A stretch of DNA of 64,000 bases from Bacteroides sp. 51 (GCF_010500965.1 NZ_QVMI01000004.1:186001-250000); one strand, 5' to 3'. Shown: positions 51,765-62,385, numbered from the stretch's first letter. Program-made: numbers and translations. Notes: generated by a model from the letters alone, not told the origin.

Positions 51765-54071
51765 TCACTCTACAAACACCGTAACCGATAACGTATTCCC
51801 TTCGTCATCCACTACCGTTATTGAATGTTTCCCGGGTGAAGGTATCATCGAAACCTTATGAAAATCTTCCGTAGAAGTAACATACTCTTCATCTAAATGC
51901 CAAAATACCGTTGCTTTACGATTACTATGTACTAACTCGAAGGTAATCGCCCCCGGACTGCCGTCCAATTGTTTTGGAAGGTAGACATGTGCATTCATCT
52001 GAGGATAAATAAACTGCATAGGCGAACGGGAATCCTGACCGCAGCCTGGCTTAAACGGTGGTAAAGGACTATACTCCGGATGATACTGTTTATAATACCA
52101 CTCCCAAACAGGAGGAAGAGTAAACCATGTTTTTTGCACTGCAGGTTCACTATTCATGCAATCCTCGTACACTCTGAATTTACCATCAGCAGACAGGTTG
52201 ACTATATGATGATAAGGACAGGAAGTGGTTTTCATCCCCGCAGGGAGAACAAATATCGTATCGGTTTCTTCACAAAAGCGCCCTTTTAGGTGCCCGGACC
52301 TTTTGCATACTTCAGCTTCAATAAATTCCGGATATGGAATATCAAACCATTTGGAAGAAGGCAACATATTAAAGATATCAAACATAACCGGGCCAGCCGT
52401 ACGTGCACCAACTAATCCGGGTTTTCCTTCGCCGGTTGCATTGCCCACCCATACGCCTACCACAAAACGAGCAGTTACTCCTACTGCCCAGGCATCACGG
52501 AAACCATAACTTGTACCCGTTTTCCAGGCTACCGTTTGCATAGAAGGAATGATACGCCAATCAATTTCTTCCGGGCGGTTTACTTCTTTGATGGCATCAA
52601 ATGTTTGCCACACAGCACCCGGTCGAAATACATCATCTTTTGTTAAACCGGAAAGGGAACGAGCCATACGGGTGTAGCCCATAGTTATATCCCACAAAGT
52701 ACCCTCTGCCCCACCGAGAATTAAGGACAAACCGTAATGAGAGGAAGAATGATTCAAAGTAGTTAACCCGGTTTGCTTAAGAAGATCATGGAATTTGGGA
52801 ACGCCATATTCGCGCAGCATAAACACACTCGGTATATTCAACGAGCGGGCTATAGCTTCCGATGCCGGTACAGCACCTTCAAACTGCTGGTTAAAGTTCT
52901 GAGGAGCAAAACCGTTGATATTCATCGGAATATCAGGAAGTAATGTATGGGGTAACAGGTCACCATCCTGCAACATACCATAATAGAGGAAAGGTTTCAA
53001 AATACTTCCGGTACTTCGGGGAGAATGAATAATATCTACCTGATTGCCGGATCGCCCCTCATTGAATTTCACATTTCCACAATAAGCCAATACCTCGTTG
53101 GTTTGCACATCAATAACCAATGCCGCCAAATTCTTTATATCACTTTGCACAAATTCATTATTCCAACGATCTAGTAAAGCTTCAACCTGGGTCTGTATAC
53201 CTTTATCGATGGTAGAAATACTGTATTCGCCTTTTCGCGTTCCATAAAACTGCTCTACTAAATGTGGAGCAATACGGGGCAAAGGTAGCGGTTCATCCGG
53301 AAGCATTTCACTTAACGCCAGTTCATAAGTAGTGGCATCAATGATTTCCTTTTCAAATAAACGTTTCAGTAAGCGATCGCGTTTCTTCTGCAAAGCATCA
53401 CGACTTTTAGAAAGATGGATCATGGAAGGTGAATTGGGAAGAACAGCCAGTGTTGCTGCTTCTGCCCAGGATAGCTCCTGGGAAGCATGACCAAAATAAC
53501 GCCAGGAAGCCGCTTCCAGTCCTACAACATTGCCTCCGAAGGGAGCGTGAGAAGCGTATAACATTAGGATCTCCTCTTTGGAGCACCTGAATTCCAAACG
53601 GGTAGCAAGAATAATTTCGATAAACTTTTCTTTGAAAGTACGGGGTTTATTACGCGATAGCCGGATAACCTGCATGGTAATAGTACTCCCACCGCTTACC
53701 ACTTTTCCTATTGAAAGATTCTGTTTAGTAGCCCTGGCAATAGCCAAAGGATCTACACCCCAATGCCAATAAAAGGATTTATCTTCAAAGGCAATGATAC
53801 ATTGCTTTAGTTTATCGGGCACTTCTCCTTTGGCAGGAAAACGCCATTGCCCGTCTTCTGCAATACGGGCACCTAAGAGCTGACCGCTCTTATCGGCAAC
53901 TACGGTAGAATAGGGTACATTAAAAAGTTGCCGGGGAAGGCAGAATAGATAAAGAATGAGTAGAAGAATAAACAGCCCCACCCCAACCCTCCCCAAAGGA
54001 GAGGGAGCCCGATGCCGTATGCTTTTTCTCCCTCTCCTTTGGAGAGGGTTGGGGTGAGGCTGTAGGTTCAT
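51765..54071 (-). CDS. pbpC: Penicillin-binding protein 1C
   Basis: A 768-residue bifunctional peptidoglycan synthase. After a basic N-tail and signal anchor (LFILLLILYLFCLPRQ) come the GT51 glycosyltransferase (EDKSFYWHWGVDPLAIARA, GGSTITMQVIRLSR) and a transpeptidase domain (SILK as SxxK, KTGTSYGFRDAWAVG as KTGT). The C-terminal BiPBP_C-like domain ends SVTVFVE. The first about 32 codons, including MNLQPHPNPLQRRG and APSPLGRVGVG, are encoded by the dispersed repeat 53974-54064. It is 8 bp downstream of the alpha-2-macroglobulin gene, the usual pbpC/yfhM partnership. Confidence 0.94.
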   Translation of the reverse strand: MNLQPHPNPLQRRGRKSIRHRAPSPLGRVGVGLFILLLILYLFCLPRQLFNVPYSTVVADKSGQLLGARIAEDGQWRFPAKGEVPDKLKQCIIAFEDKSFYWHWGVDPLAIARATKQNLSIGKVVSGGSTITMQVIRLSRNKPRTFKEKFIEIILATRLEFRCSKEEILMLYASHAPFGGNVVGLEAASWRYFGHASQELSWAEAATLAVLPNSPSMIHLSKSRDALQKKRDRLLKRLFEKEIIDATTYELALSEMLPDEPLPLPRIAPHLVEQFYGTRKGEYSISTIDKGIQTQVEALLDRWNNEFVQSDIKNLAALVIDVQTNEVLAYCGNVKFNEGRSGNQVDIIHSPRSTGSILKPFLYYGMLQDGDLLPHTLLPDIPMNINGFAPQNFNQQFEGAVPASEAIARSLNIPSVFMLREYGVPKFHDLLKQTGLTTLNHSSSHYGLSLILGGAEGTLWDITMGYTRMARSLSGLTKDDVFRPGAVWQTFDAIKEVNRPEEIDWRIIPSMQTVAWKTGTSYGFRDAWAVGVTARFVVGVWVGNATGEGKPGLVGARTAGPVMFDIFNMLPSSKWFDIPYPEFIEAEVCKRSGHLKGRFCEETDTIFVLPAGMKTTSCPYHHIVNLSADGKFRVYEDCMNSEPAVQKTWFTLPPVWEWYYKQYHPEYSPLPPFKPGCGQDSRSPMQFIYPQMNAHVYLPKQLDGSPGAITFELVHSNRKATVFWHLDEEYVTSTEDFHKVSMIPSPGKHSITVVDDEGNTLSVTVFVE
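53974..54064. repeat. Long inverted repeat, GGAGAGGGTTGGGGTGAGGC type, encoding the PbpC N-terminus
   Basis: Arms of about 30 bp (left starts AGCCCCACCCCAACCCTCCC, right ends GGTTGGGGTGAGGCTGTA) surround a 30-bp core. The element is almost wholly within codons 3-33 of pbpC. A related copy lies at 40678-40785. Confidence 0.92.
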
Positions 54072-54079
54072 TCTCTGTT

Positions 54080-57000
54080 TTATCTCTCTACCGTTACATG
54101 CCCGGCTTTCGTCCTGGCTTGCACCGTTGGTTCATACATCGCCTCACAATGGATAGCCGGCAAAGTAAATGCCCCGGCATAAGTAGATTGCAAGCGTACC
54201 CTGAATTCTTTCGACTGGTTACGGTTCAGACTAAAGTAAGTCAAAACACGATCATCGCGGATATCCCTGTAATCGTAATTGTAGGTAGAAGCATTCATGC
54301 CTGCATTGCCGCCAAACAATCCTTCGTTGTAGATTTCCCAGCCGGAAGGAACAATATGAGTCAATGCAATATCCTGATAATCGAAGGCGCCGCTAATGTT
54401 TTCTATCTTAAGGATAGCCATAAAGTCTGTGCCTTGTTTGAGCTTATCAATCTGGATGTTTCCACCCTTCATATCTGTATACCTCACGGTCATACGTAAG
54501 TTGTTGGCTATTTCGGGTAAGGTATCGTTTACAAGTTTGGTTCGGGATATCAGATCAACATAGATAGCACCTGTACCATTATTTTTAACCGATACTTTGC
54601 CGGAAAGCGGCGTAGTAGGAATGGATGTCTGGTACATTACCCGTGCAGATTTCACGCTAGGTTGCTTAGAACCATTCAGCGACCAGTCTATATCTATAGA
54701 ACCTGCGAACTTCTCGGCCAATCGTCCCATAGCCAACAGAGAGTAGGCGGTGGATTGGGTACTGAAATAGTATTGCCGCGAAAGGTTTTCAGAAACTTTC
54801 TTCGCTTGTAGCAATGCTTCTTTGTCTTTGCCTAAAAGCACCAGAGTTTCGAGGATCATGGCTTCATCACGATCGTATGATCCGTAAACGCTATTATTGG
54901 AAGAATAGGGTTTAACTGTGGTCTGGGCATTGAACACAATCTCATTCGCTATATTGGTTTTTCCATTTATAGCATAAGCTGCTGCTAATCTCCATAGTGC
55001 TTGTACTGAAAGGTCTTTCACTTCTTTCATCCGGTTCATTGCTCCTAATTCGGGGGTTCCGGCAAGAGCGAGTGAGTATAAACGGTAGGCTTGCTGTAAA
55101 TCGGACTGCCAGTAGTACCAGGTCGATGTACGGCTGATGGGTGTCCAACTTTGGGCAACAGAACGTTGGTAAGCCCGCCATTTGGAGATTACGTTTTCAT
55201 TCACATCGTATCCTTTTTCTTGTGCCATAAGCAAGAAGGTACCTGCATATGTAGTCACCCACTCGTTTATAGAAGAATATCCCGGCCAGTAAATAAAACT
55301 ACCGTTGGACTGTTGACGGGAATACAACTGGCGAATGGCTTCCTGCACATTCTTCTTGATTCTGTCCTGCTCTACTTTGTCGATTTCCTTAAAAGTAGCG
55401 ACAAATAACAATGGGAAGGCTTTAGATGTTATTTGTTCCGTGCAATAATGCTCATAATGAGTCAAATAATCGAACCGGCGACTAAAGTCAACAGAAGGTA
55501 TACGTGATACTTCAAAGTTCACCCAATTATCTTTTGAGTTATTGGACAGGTTGTAACTTAACTCTTCACTGCCATTGGGCGTCAGTACTTTACTATCGGA
55601 AAGAGTTACAGCCGGATTCGGATTACGAACATCTATCTCAATGGTTTCGTAAGTGGAATGTCCACTTCCCGATGCTTTTACTTTAATGGTTTCTACTCCG
55701 GTGGTAAAGCCGGTTTTCACTTTAAAATAAACGAGTTTATCGCCCGTCTGGGTAAAGGTCACTTTCTTCTGATTACCATCTACCAGTTTCACGTTCTGGG
55801 AAGTCTCTACAGATACGGTTACATCTTTCACCGAATTCTCCATTGCGAATACATTGACCGGCAGCCATATTTCTTCATTGATACTCATCACACGGGGCAG
55901 TGTAGAAAGTATCATCAATGGAGAACGGACGGGCGTTGTCTTTTCCGCATTACCATACGCTCCGTCCTCTCCTGCTACCACCATTGTACGCACAGACCCG
56001 ACATACATCGGCAGTTGGACTTTATGGGTATTGCTGCTCCCTTTCTTTAAAGAGAAAGGCCCGAGGTATTTCACCACCGGACGGAAACGGTTGGCTTTGG
56101 CATCAGATCCTTTTAGCATTTCGTCGCCTCCGGTGCTAAACAAGGAACCGAATGAACCGGTATAGGCTCCGATTACTTCGTCAAACATATCCCAGGTACG
56201 GATGCCCAGCGCTTCGCGGGCATAGAATTCATTCCAGGGGTCGGGAGTTTTGAAGTTGGTCAGGTCGAGCAGGCCGTCATCTACAATGGCAACGGTGTAC
56301 GTCATGGGGCGACCGCTTTTCTCGCTGACTGTTACCGTAAACTCTTGTTCGGGACGAAGCACATCGTTCATCTTGATCTGAGGTTCGAGGATGGTCAGTT
56401 TATTGTTTACAAAGACCGGCATGACACCATACATGCGAATCGGTAAATCATTGATGGTTTGCGCATGGGGTTGCAACAGACTGATATGCAGATACACATT
56501 GGGCGCCATTTTCGAGGAGACTGTAAACTGGTATTTCGTATCTTCTTTGGAAGAAACCTGTATCCATTCGCGATGCATGACAGACGAACCATTTTCGATA
56601 GCGACCAATGCCCTACCATCCGATGATGCGGGGATAATAGCCGTTACAGTCTCTCCTACTTCATAGGTTTCTTTGTCCAGAGAGAAAGAAAGCATGGTGA
56701 TACCACTTGGATCGGTCTTTTTGGAGCGTCCGCGCGATTCGGGCCAGTCAATGTATATCGTTCCTCCGGTGGCGTGACCGCTTTCTTTATCTTTCACATA
56801 GACCAGATAGCGTCCCCAATCGGGGTAATTGATACGGAAGGAGAATTGTGCTTTACCATTTATGGTTTTGAGTGTACCCTGCGCCGCAGGAGTAATGGAT
56901 GTATTATTGACGTAAGATTTAAAAGATTCACTTCTTCTGTCCCACCACCAACTCCAATTCACACGATAGATTTTGTATTCCAGGTCGGTACGGTTAACCG

Positions 57001-59659
57001 GCTTACCATCGGTGTTTACAGTCACAATATCGAAGATATGATCCTGGTCGGTCTCGATATAACGGTTCTTGGGTTGATTCAGATTGATACCTACATAAGA
57101 TTCAAACGGCGAGAAAGGCACACTCATGGTATTGATACTGGCATCTCCGCCGGGTTCGAAAACACGAGTGGTAATATTAGCCCGAAGCATACCGGGAGCG
57201 TTTGAGGCTTCGGGTACCTTAATCGTAAGGCTGGCGTTCCCTTCGCCGTTCAGCGTGCCGTCGAACACTTGTATATCGCTTGCGGCAAAGTCCGTTGCGG
57301 GATCATTGAAAATGTAGTTGTCATAGCTCTTGAATTGCGTATAGACTTTGCTTAACTTCATTTCAACTTTGGCTTTGAGGTTGGATGCCACGGCGCCGGT
57401 CAACCAGGAAGAAGAAAGAACAGCCTGTACATCGCCCTCTCCGGCTTTGATGGTTTTGTCCGGTAGTTCTATATTAATTTTCAACCGGTTGGGCTTAACG
57501 GTTTCTATGCGCAATGACTTATGGAACGAGGTTCCTCCTACTTTGACATAAGCATTCCAGGTTCCGGTAGGATCGTCTTGCTTTGTCGGAATGTGGAAAG
57601 CATAAAAGCCATTCAAACCATTTGTAGAGACTTGTTTATCATAAAATTGTCCGCGGGGATTGAACAGTTCGATGGAAACCGGATGTTTATCGGGAATACG
57701 CTTTTCGTGATCTTCAAGGATGAAAGAAACATGCAACGTATCGCCGGGACGCCAAACGCCACGCTCTCCGTAAATGAATCCTTTCAGACCTTTCTTTATT
57801 TCTTTTCCGCCTACATCAAAGCGACTGGTGGAGTTCTCCGTTCCGTCGGCCACCTTTACGTAGGTCTTCTGTTTGCCATCGGAAGCGACAACCACGAAGG
57901 GAACTCCTTTGGAGTCAATCACAGCAAATCCATCCTGATCCGTTCGTGCGGTTCCGATAGGTTGCAGTTGGTAGTTGTAGACGGTCATTTCAACATTAGC
58001 CATAGGAGCCGTATCGAGAATGTTACTAACGGCTACCCAAAGTTTATTAGCCGAATTTCTTTTGATAATGACGCCTATATTGGTAGCAAGCAGGTTGCAG
58101 GTTACTTTCCGTGAAGTATTCATGTAGTATGACGGATCGCATGGGTTGTCTCTCTCCGCCCAATCGTACTCTTCCCAATCGTAACCGTCGTATTCCATTT
58201 CATAATAGCTGCGTGGAGTATCCCAAACAGTTTCATCTTCTTCTTCGGCCAGAGTGAGCCGGGTCATAAAGGTATTGTCGGAACTTGCATCTGTTGCTTC
58301 GCCACTACAGGGATAGGCTGAGTATTCTTGTTTGAAAGACAACATGATGCGGTAGATAGCTCCGGGTTCTTGTTGGATCAGTTCACTTAGATCAACGGAA
58401 TAGTCTTCCCAACGGGTGATATCTTTGCCGGGATCTTCGTCCAGCCGAAGCATTTTCTTGCAAACAAGCCGGCCGGATCGCCGCAACTCGGAGGACGATC
58501 CGAGCGAGTTTACTTGCAGGAATGAAAGTACATTGCTTTCATAGATACGAACCACACTTAAATCAACGGCACGCAGGCTTACAGCGCGGAAAGGAAGTAT
58601 CAGGTTTTTGGAATCGGGCAATATCGTGCCTTTTGTTACCAGTTCTACTTTAGGTTTGATGGCTTCCTGACTGAAAACCATGTTTGAGTTTTCTTCCAGT
58701 TTTTTACCGGAAGCGCTCTTGACACCTGTAAATACATTGAGTTTCAGCTCACTCTGAGTCTTTTCAAAATAAACATTCACCACATTATCGCTTATCTGGT
58801 GGGTGGTTTTTACGCCTTCAACTTCAATAAGTCCTTTCAGGTTTTGAGGGGTTGCCAAGGGTTCGGAGAAAATAACCTGAATACCGTTTTCGGGCTCCTT
58901 GATCAGGTTGGCACCCATAAATGTAAAGCGGTCTTTGGCAGGTATTTTGACTTCTTTGGTGATGACATTATCAATGCCGAGTGGTTTACCGTTTATTTCG
59001 ATGTAAACCGTTTCGTCCTGGTTGCCTTTCTTTACATCGGCAATGGTAAAACCGAATACGGTAGGACTGTCGGTTTCTTCTATGGACACTGTGAGGTTTT
59101 GTTTATCACTTGTTCGGACAGTGATCATCTTATCAATCTTTTTTGTGTCGATAACATCACTGAAGCGTATTTCTCCTTTAATTGTAATCACTTCGGGATC
59201 AGACGCATGAACAAAGAGCGACTTCATATCAATGGCGAAGTTCCGTTCCATGACGCGGAAGGTGAATTGGAACTTACGGAGTTCTTTTTCTACTTCCATA
59301 TAGTCGCCGAGTTTAAATGTGGCCTGGTATAATTTGCCGGGCTGTAACTCGCCTTCTTCCGGTACAAATTCTATCGTGTTGTTGCTCACCCAGTAGGCTT
59401 TTCCTTTAAGTGAAGGCGAAAAGGTGATAGGTTTGCCGGATATCTCGGAGTTGAGTTCAACGACAGGCAAATCTTTGGTCAATTCAATACGAATTGCTGA
59501 AGTTTGCGATATAACACCGCCCGTAAAGGCATTTACATAGGCAGCAAACTTGGAAGAGGGTACTATTTCAGTATTCGTTTGCTTGCAGGAATTCAGACTT
59601 AAAGCTAAGATTAGAGCCAGCAGTGTGATGACTGACCGGGTTTTGTTTGTGTGTACCAT
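54080..59659 (-). CDS. Bacterial alpha-2-macroglobulin lipoprotein (YfhM-like)
   Basis: A 1859-residue lipoprotein; the lipobox LSLNSC puts the lipidated Cys at C25. It has an MG1-type N-terminal region, several MG domains (RGVWRPGDTLHVSFILEDHE, YGERGVWRPGD), a bait-region-containing middle and an alpha/alpha thioester domain. CTEQ at C1406-Q1409 (HYCTEQITSK) matches the CxEQ thioester motif. The family traps proteases that breach the outer membrane and works with PbpC in wall repair, here encoded directly downstream. It is longer than E. coli ECAM (1653), as is common in Bacteroidetes. Confidence 0.94.
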   Translation of the reverse strand: MVHTNKTRSVITLLALILALSLNSCKQTNTEIVPSSKFAAYVNAFTGGVISQTSAIRIELTKDLPVVELNSEISGKPITFSPSLKGKAYWVSNNTIEFVPEEGELQPGKLYQATFKLGDYMEVEKELRKFQFTFRVMERNFAIDMKSLFVHASDPEVITIKGEIRFSDVIDTKKIDKMITVRTSDKQNLTVSIEETDSPTVFGFTIADVKKGNQDETVYIEINGKPLGIDNVITKEVKIPAKDRFTFMGANLIKEPENGIQVIFSEPLATPQNLKGLIEVEGVKTTHQISDNVVNVYFEKTQSELKLNVFTGVKSASGKKLEENSNMVFSQEAIKPKVELVTKGTILPDSKNLILPFRAVSLRAVDLSVVRIYESNVLSFLQVNSLGSSSELRRSGRLVCKKMLRLDEDPGKDITRWEDYSVDLSELIQQEPGAIYRIMLSFKQEYSAYPCSGEATDASSDNTFMTRLTLAEEEDETVWDTPRSYYEMEYDGYDWEEYDWAERDNPCDPSYYMNTSRKVTCNLLATNIGVIIKRNSANKLWVAVSNILDTAPMANVEMTVYNYQLQPIGTARTDQDGFAVIDSKGVPFVVVASDGKQKTYVKVADGTENSTSRFDVGGKEIKKGLKGFIYGERGVWRPGDTLHVSFILEDHEKRIPDKHPVSIELFNPRGQFYDKQVSTNGLNGFYAFHIPTKQDDPTGTWNAYVKVGGTSFHKSLRIETVKPNRLKINIELPDKTIKAGEGDVQAVLSSSWLTGAVASNLKAKVEMKLSKVYTQFKSYDNYIFNDPATDFAASDIQVFDGTLNGEGNASLTIKVPEASNAPGMLRANITTRVFEPGGDASINTMSVPFSPFESYVGINLNQPKNRYIETDQDHIFDIVTVNTDGKPVNRTDLEYKIYRVNWSWWWDRRSESFKSYVNNTSITPAAQGTLKTINGKAQFSFRINYPDWGRYLVYVKDKESGHATGGTIYIDWPESRGRSKKTDPSGITMLSFSLDKETYEVGETVTAIIPASSDGRALVAIENGSSVMHREWIQVSSKEDTKYQFTVSSKMAPNVYLHISLLQPHAQTINDLPIRMYGVMPVFVNNKLTILEPQIKMNDVLRPEQEFTVTVSEKSGRPMTYTVAIVDDGLLDLTNFKTPDPWNEFYAREALGIRTWDMFDEVIGAYTGSFGSLFSTGGDEMLKGSDAKANRFRPVVKYLGPFSLKKGSSNTHKVQLPMYVGSVRTMVVAGEDGAYGNAEKTTPVRSPLMILSTLPRVMSINEEIWLPVNVFAMENSVKDVTVSVETSQNVKLVDGNQKKVTFTQTGDKLVYFKVKTGFTTGVETIKVKASGSGHSTYETIEIDVRNPNPAVTLSDSKVLTPNGSEELSYNLSNNSKDNWVNFEVSRIPSVDFSRRFDYLTHYEHYCTEQITSKAFPLLFVATFKEIDKVEQDRIKKNVQEAIRQLYSRQQSNGSFIYWPGYSSINEWVTTYAGTFLLMAQEKGYDVNENVISKWRAYQRSVAQSWTPISRTSTWYYWQSDLQQAYRLYSLALAGTPELGAMNRMKEVKDLSVQALWRLAAAYAINGKTNIANEIVFNAQTTVKPYSSNNSVYGSYDRDEAMILETLVLLGKDKEALLQAKKVSENLSRQYYFSTQSTAYSLLAMGRLAEKFAGSIDIDWSLNGSKQPSVKSARVMYQTSIPTTPLSGKVSVKNNGTGAIYVDLISRTKLVNDTLPEIANNLRMTVRYTDMKGGNIQIDKLKQGTDFMAILKIENISGAFDYQDIALTHIVPSGWEIYNEGLFGGNAGMNASTYNYDYRDIRDDRVLTYFSLNRNQSKEFRVRLQSTYAGAFTLPAIHCEAMYEPTVQARTKAGHVTVER

Positions 59660-59709
59660 CTGTTATTTGTTTTTATATAGATTAACTCGTTAGTTTTGCT
59701 TGTTCCTCC

Positions 59710-61458
59710 CTACTCTACCTCTTCCATATCCACTAGTTCCCATCCGCGAAACACGACAGTGAGCAGTCGGAGTTTGGCCTGGCCGATGGTGGAGGTTATC
59801 ATTTCATCTGATGAGTATTTGAGTAGTTGCGCCCGGGCATCAGCTTTCAGGTCGGGGATGCGACTGTCGGGCTCACCCCGCTTCATGTATTTCACTTCTA
59901 CGAGGTAGGCGTATGGCATATCCGTCATTCGTGGGTTGGGTTGGAAGAAATAATCAGCATAACCTTTGGCCAGTTCATACTCCGGAAGTACCATATAATG
60001 ATGTGTCATATTCAAATAGGCCAGTAAAAAGCCTTTGATGTGTGCTTCGCCGTCGATAAACTCGCGCACGCGGCTTTGTTTTTCCAACTCGGAGGCGATG
60101 TAGGCGAATACCGGTTGCCACTCGCCACGGTAAGCCATGAGTTTGATCAACCGTGCCAATTCGTAGGGCTGAACGCGGAACACATCTGTATCGGCCAAAC
60201 TTTCGGTGAGGTATGTGTACATCTGTTCGCGTACGGTGTGGTTGGGAATAGCCAGAACGGCCTCACCCTCTTCCGTACCCTGTATAGTTAGCAGGCCGAA
60301 GTAATAAAGTAACGACTTGAAATTGTCGGGCACCAGCATATTCTCTACCGAGAAGGCATCGCTCAAACTGGCCGTGGTCCAACCTTTTTCCACCACTTCG
60401 CGGATTACAGAGAAGTTAGGCCCTAATCCTTTGTCGACCTTGATGAGATGGCGTAGCTTGCCGTAGTCGGTACGGATGTTCTTGTCGATCATCTCACGAG
60501 GCGGACGGCCTGTTTGTAACAACCAGTTAAGATAATAGAGCACCATGTCCGAGTTGTACATACTATCGCCCAGGCATTCTTCAGAAAAACAGTAATTATC
60601 GTACCAAGGCTTCATTTCGTTTACGATTTCGTCGACACCCATAGTCAATCCCCCCTCCGAATGGTAGTAGTCGAGCATAGTGCGTAGTTCCTTTTCCGAG
60701 AATCCTACCAGGTTGTTGAACTGCGGTGCAATAGTTAAGTTGGAGCCAATATTAAAGCCGGAAGTCACATCGTCCAGCGTGACAGGGCTTACCCCTGTGA
60801 TGAACATCCGTTCCAAGGCTGCTCCGCTACTGGTGGTCATCATTTTAAGTACGTTGAAGAAGTAGCGAAAGAAACCCTCTCCATGTGTTGCATCGCGATA
60901 GGCATCACGTCCTATGGTGGCGAGAATGGAATTGGTGAAGTTGTCGTACTCGTCGATAAAAAGATAAATACGCAACCCCAGATCGCTGGCTATTTTGTTG
61001 ATGTATTGCAATCGATCGGCAGTGACCGGGAGTTTCATTACTTCTTCTTCAAAATTGGCCGGAAAGAAACGTTTATAGCGTCTGATAAACCCAAGAAGCT
61101 GGATATGACAATGGCTTTCGAACGAAGGTTCCAACCGTTCGGGACGGGGGTCTACCGCCGAGAAGTTAAAATGTATCACCAGGAACCTGGCCCGCATGTC
61201 TGTTTCATTCTGGTAAATCCACCGTTTGCCGAAAAGCGCCTCGAAGCGTTCGGCATTATTGATATCGTAGTATGAATCAAGCATATTGAGCAGCAGGCTC
61301 TTACCAAACCTACGTGGGCGAATGAGGAAAAAAAAGCGCGCCGCCTGCTCTATCCGGGGGATAAAGTGGGTTTTATCTACATAATAGCAGTTGTCGCGGA
61401 CAATGGCTTCATAGTCTGTCAGTCCATAAGGTATATTTTTAACATGCTTGGGTATCAT
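59710..61458 (-). CDS. AAA-ATPase-like / PD-(D/E)XK nuclease-like protein
   Basis: A 582-residue protein of the AAA-ATPase_like plus PDDEXK_9 family abundant in Bacteroides. The N-terminus has NIPYGLTDYEAIVRDNCYYV, a Walker-A-like RPRRFGKSLLLNMLDSYYD and FIDEYDNF as Walker B. The C-terminal nuclease-like core has YELAKGYADYFFQP and AYLVEVKYM (E and K of the ExK motif). Its biological role is not established; many genomes carry several divergent copies. It precedes the alpha-2-macroglobulin gene by 50 bp on the same strand and has its own candidate promoter at 61489. Confidence 0.88.
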   Translation of the reverse strand: MIPKHVKNIPYGLTDYEAIVRDNCYYVDKTHFIPRIEQAARFFFLIRPRRFGKSLLLNMLDSYYDINNAERFEALFGKRWIYQNETDMRARFLVIHFNFSAVDPRPERLEPSFESHCHIQLLGFIRRYKRFFPANFEEEVMKLPVTADRLQYINKIASDLGLRIYLFIDEYDNFTNSILATIGRDAYRDATHGEGFFRYFFNVLKMMTTSSGAALERMFITGVSPVTLDDVTSGFNIGSNLTIAPQFNNLVGFSEKELRTMLDYYHSEGGLTMGVDEIVNEMKPWYDNYCFSEECLGDSMYNSDMVLYYLNWLLQTGRPPREMIDKNIRTDYGKLRHLIKVDKGLGPNFSVIREVVEKGWTTASLSDAFSVENMLVPDNFKSLLYYFGLLTIQGTEEGEAVLAIPNHTVREQMYTYLTESLADTDVFRVQPYELARLIKLMAYRGEWQPVFAYIASELEKQSRVREFIDGEAHIKGFLLAYLNMTHHYMVLPEYELAKGYADYFFQPNPRMTDMPYAYLVEVKYMKRGEPDSRIPDLKADARAQLLKYSSDEMITSTIGQAKLRLLTVVFRGWELVDMEEVE

Positions 61459-61911
61459 GATAATGATTGTTAAGTTTGTGAATGACTACAAACCTACATA
61501 AAAATCTTCGATTTTCATGTAAGTTCTATTAAAAATGGCTCTCTTTTATACTAATACAATAGGACCAAAAGGCGAAATGGAGCAAAGTATAATAAAAACC
61601 ATTTTTGTTTAGTAGACTAAACAAAATAGCGTCATATTTGCTCATTCCAATAAACAAAAAAACAAAATTCCATTTGGGATATTTGGTCTGAGCTCCCTAT
61701 CAGAAGCCTCAGAAAGCCTCTTTTCCGATTCTTGGCAAAATGTCGGATCTAATCGCGCTATTCTTTATCATTTTTTTCTTCCTATATCTACATTTGTATA
61801 GTGTTAAACACTAAATTTATTAATAACCCGAACAAAGTGAGGGAGATTCGGTAACAACACGGCCGGCTTGCGAAAGAATCCGCTCACAATGTTCACAAAT
61901 ATTTAAATTAA
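61459..61911. other. Divergent AT-rich intergenic region with operator-like palindrome and two promoter boxes
   Basis: No gene is seen in 453 bp. A near-perfect palindrome TTTTGTTTAGT-AG-ACTAAACAAAA lies at 61603-61626. Minus-strand TAGGTTTG (61489-61496) fits the -7 box of the AAA/nuclease gene. TACATTTG at 61789-61796 fits the -7 box of the HU-like gene, giving it an about 110-nt leader. Confidence 0.55.
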
Positions 61912-62385
61912 ATGAGTTTGAAATATAAAATTGTAAAACAGGTGTTTGGTTATGATAAAACCAATACTGTAAAATACGTAGCCAAATCGGTTACAGGTGA
62001 AATGCTTACTTTTGACAAAGTACGCAAGCAAACTGCTGAAATATGCGGCACGCACCGGGGAACAACAAACTTAATTCTGGAAGGCTTGCTGGACGTATTG
62101 GTAAATAACCTCGATATGGGCCACAGTGTACAACTGGGAGAATTCGGTATCTTGCGTCCCGGCATCCGGGCAAAAGCGCAGGACGACGAGAAGTCGGTAA
62201 ACGCAGAAACCGTATACCGTCGTCGGATTAATTTTGTACCGGGCAAGATGCTGAAAAATTTCCTTCGCGATGTATCAGTGACCCGCGTAGCACCAATCGA
62301 CACAGACTATACGAACGGCAGCACTGCCACAAATCCGGGAGGAGGTGACAACGATGATGGTCAAGTGATAGACCCGGGCTTTTAA
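61912..62385 (+). CDS. HU-family DNA-binding protein (HU-HIG type)
   Basis: A 157-residue DNA-binding protein of the Bacteroidetes HU-like group. The helical part has EICGTHRGTTNLILEGLLDV, and the beta arm region has VQLGEFGILRPGIRAKAQD and RRINFVPGKML, where the HU core G-F-G/NP motif is diverged. The C-terminus is an Asp/Gly/Asn-rich tail (NPGGGDNDDGQVIDPGF) absent from canonical HU (90 residues). It probably bends or coats DNA. A terminator follows. Confidence 0.88.
   Translation: MSLKYKIVKQVFGYDKTNTVKYVAKSVTGEMLTFDKVRKQTAEICGTHRGTTNLILEGLLDVLVNNLDMGHSVQLGEFGILRPGIRAKAQDDEKSVNAETVYRRRINFVPGKMLKNFLRDVSVTRVAPIDTDYTNGSTATNPGGGDNDDGQVIDPGF

Noticed and set aside
58799-59332. 177-residue plus-strand ORF opposite the alpha-2-macroglobulin gene
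   Set aside because: It is an antisense shadow without family features.
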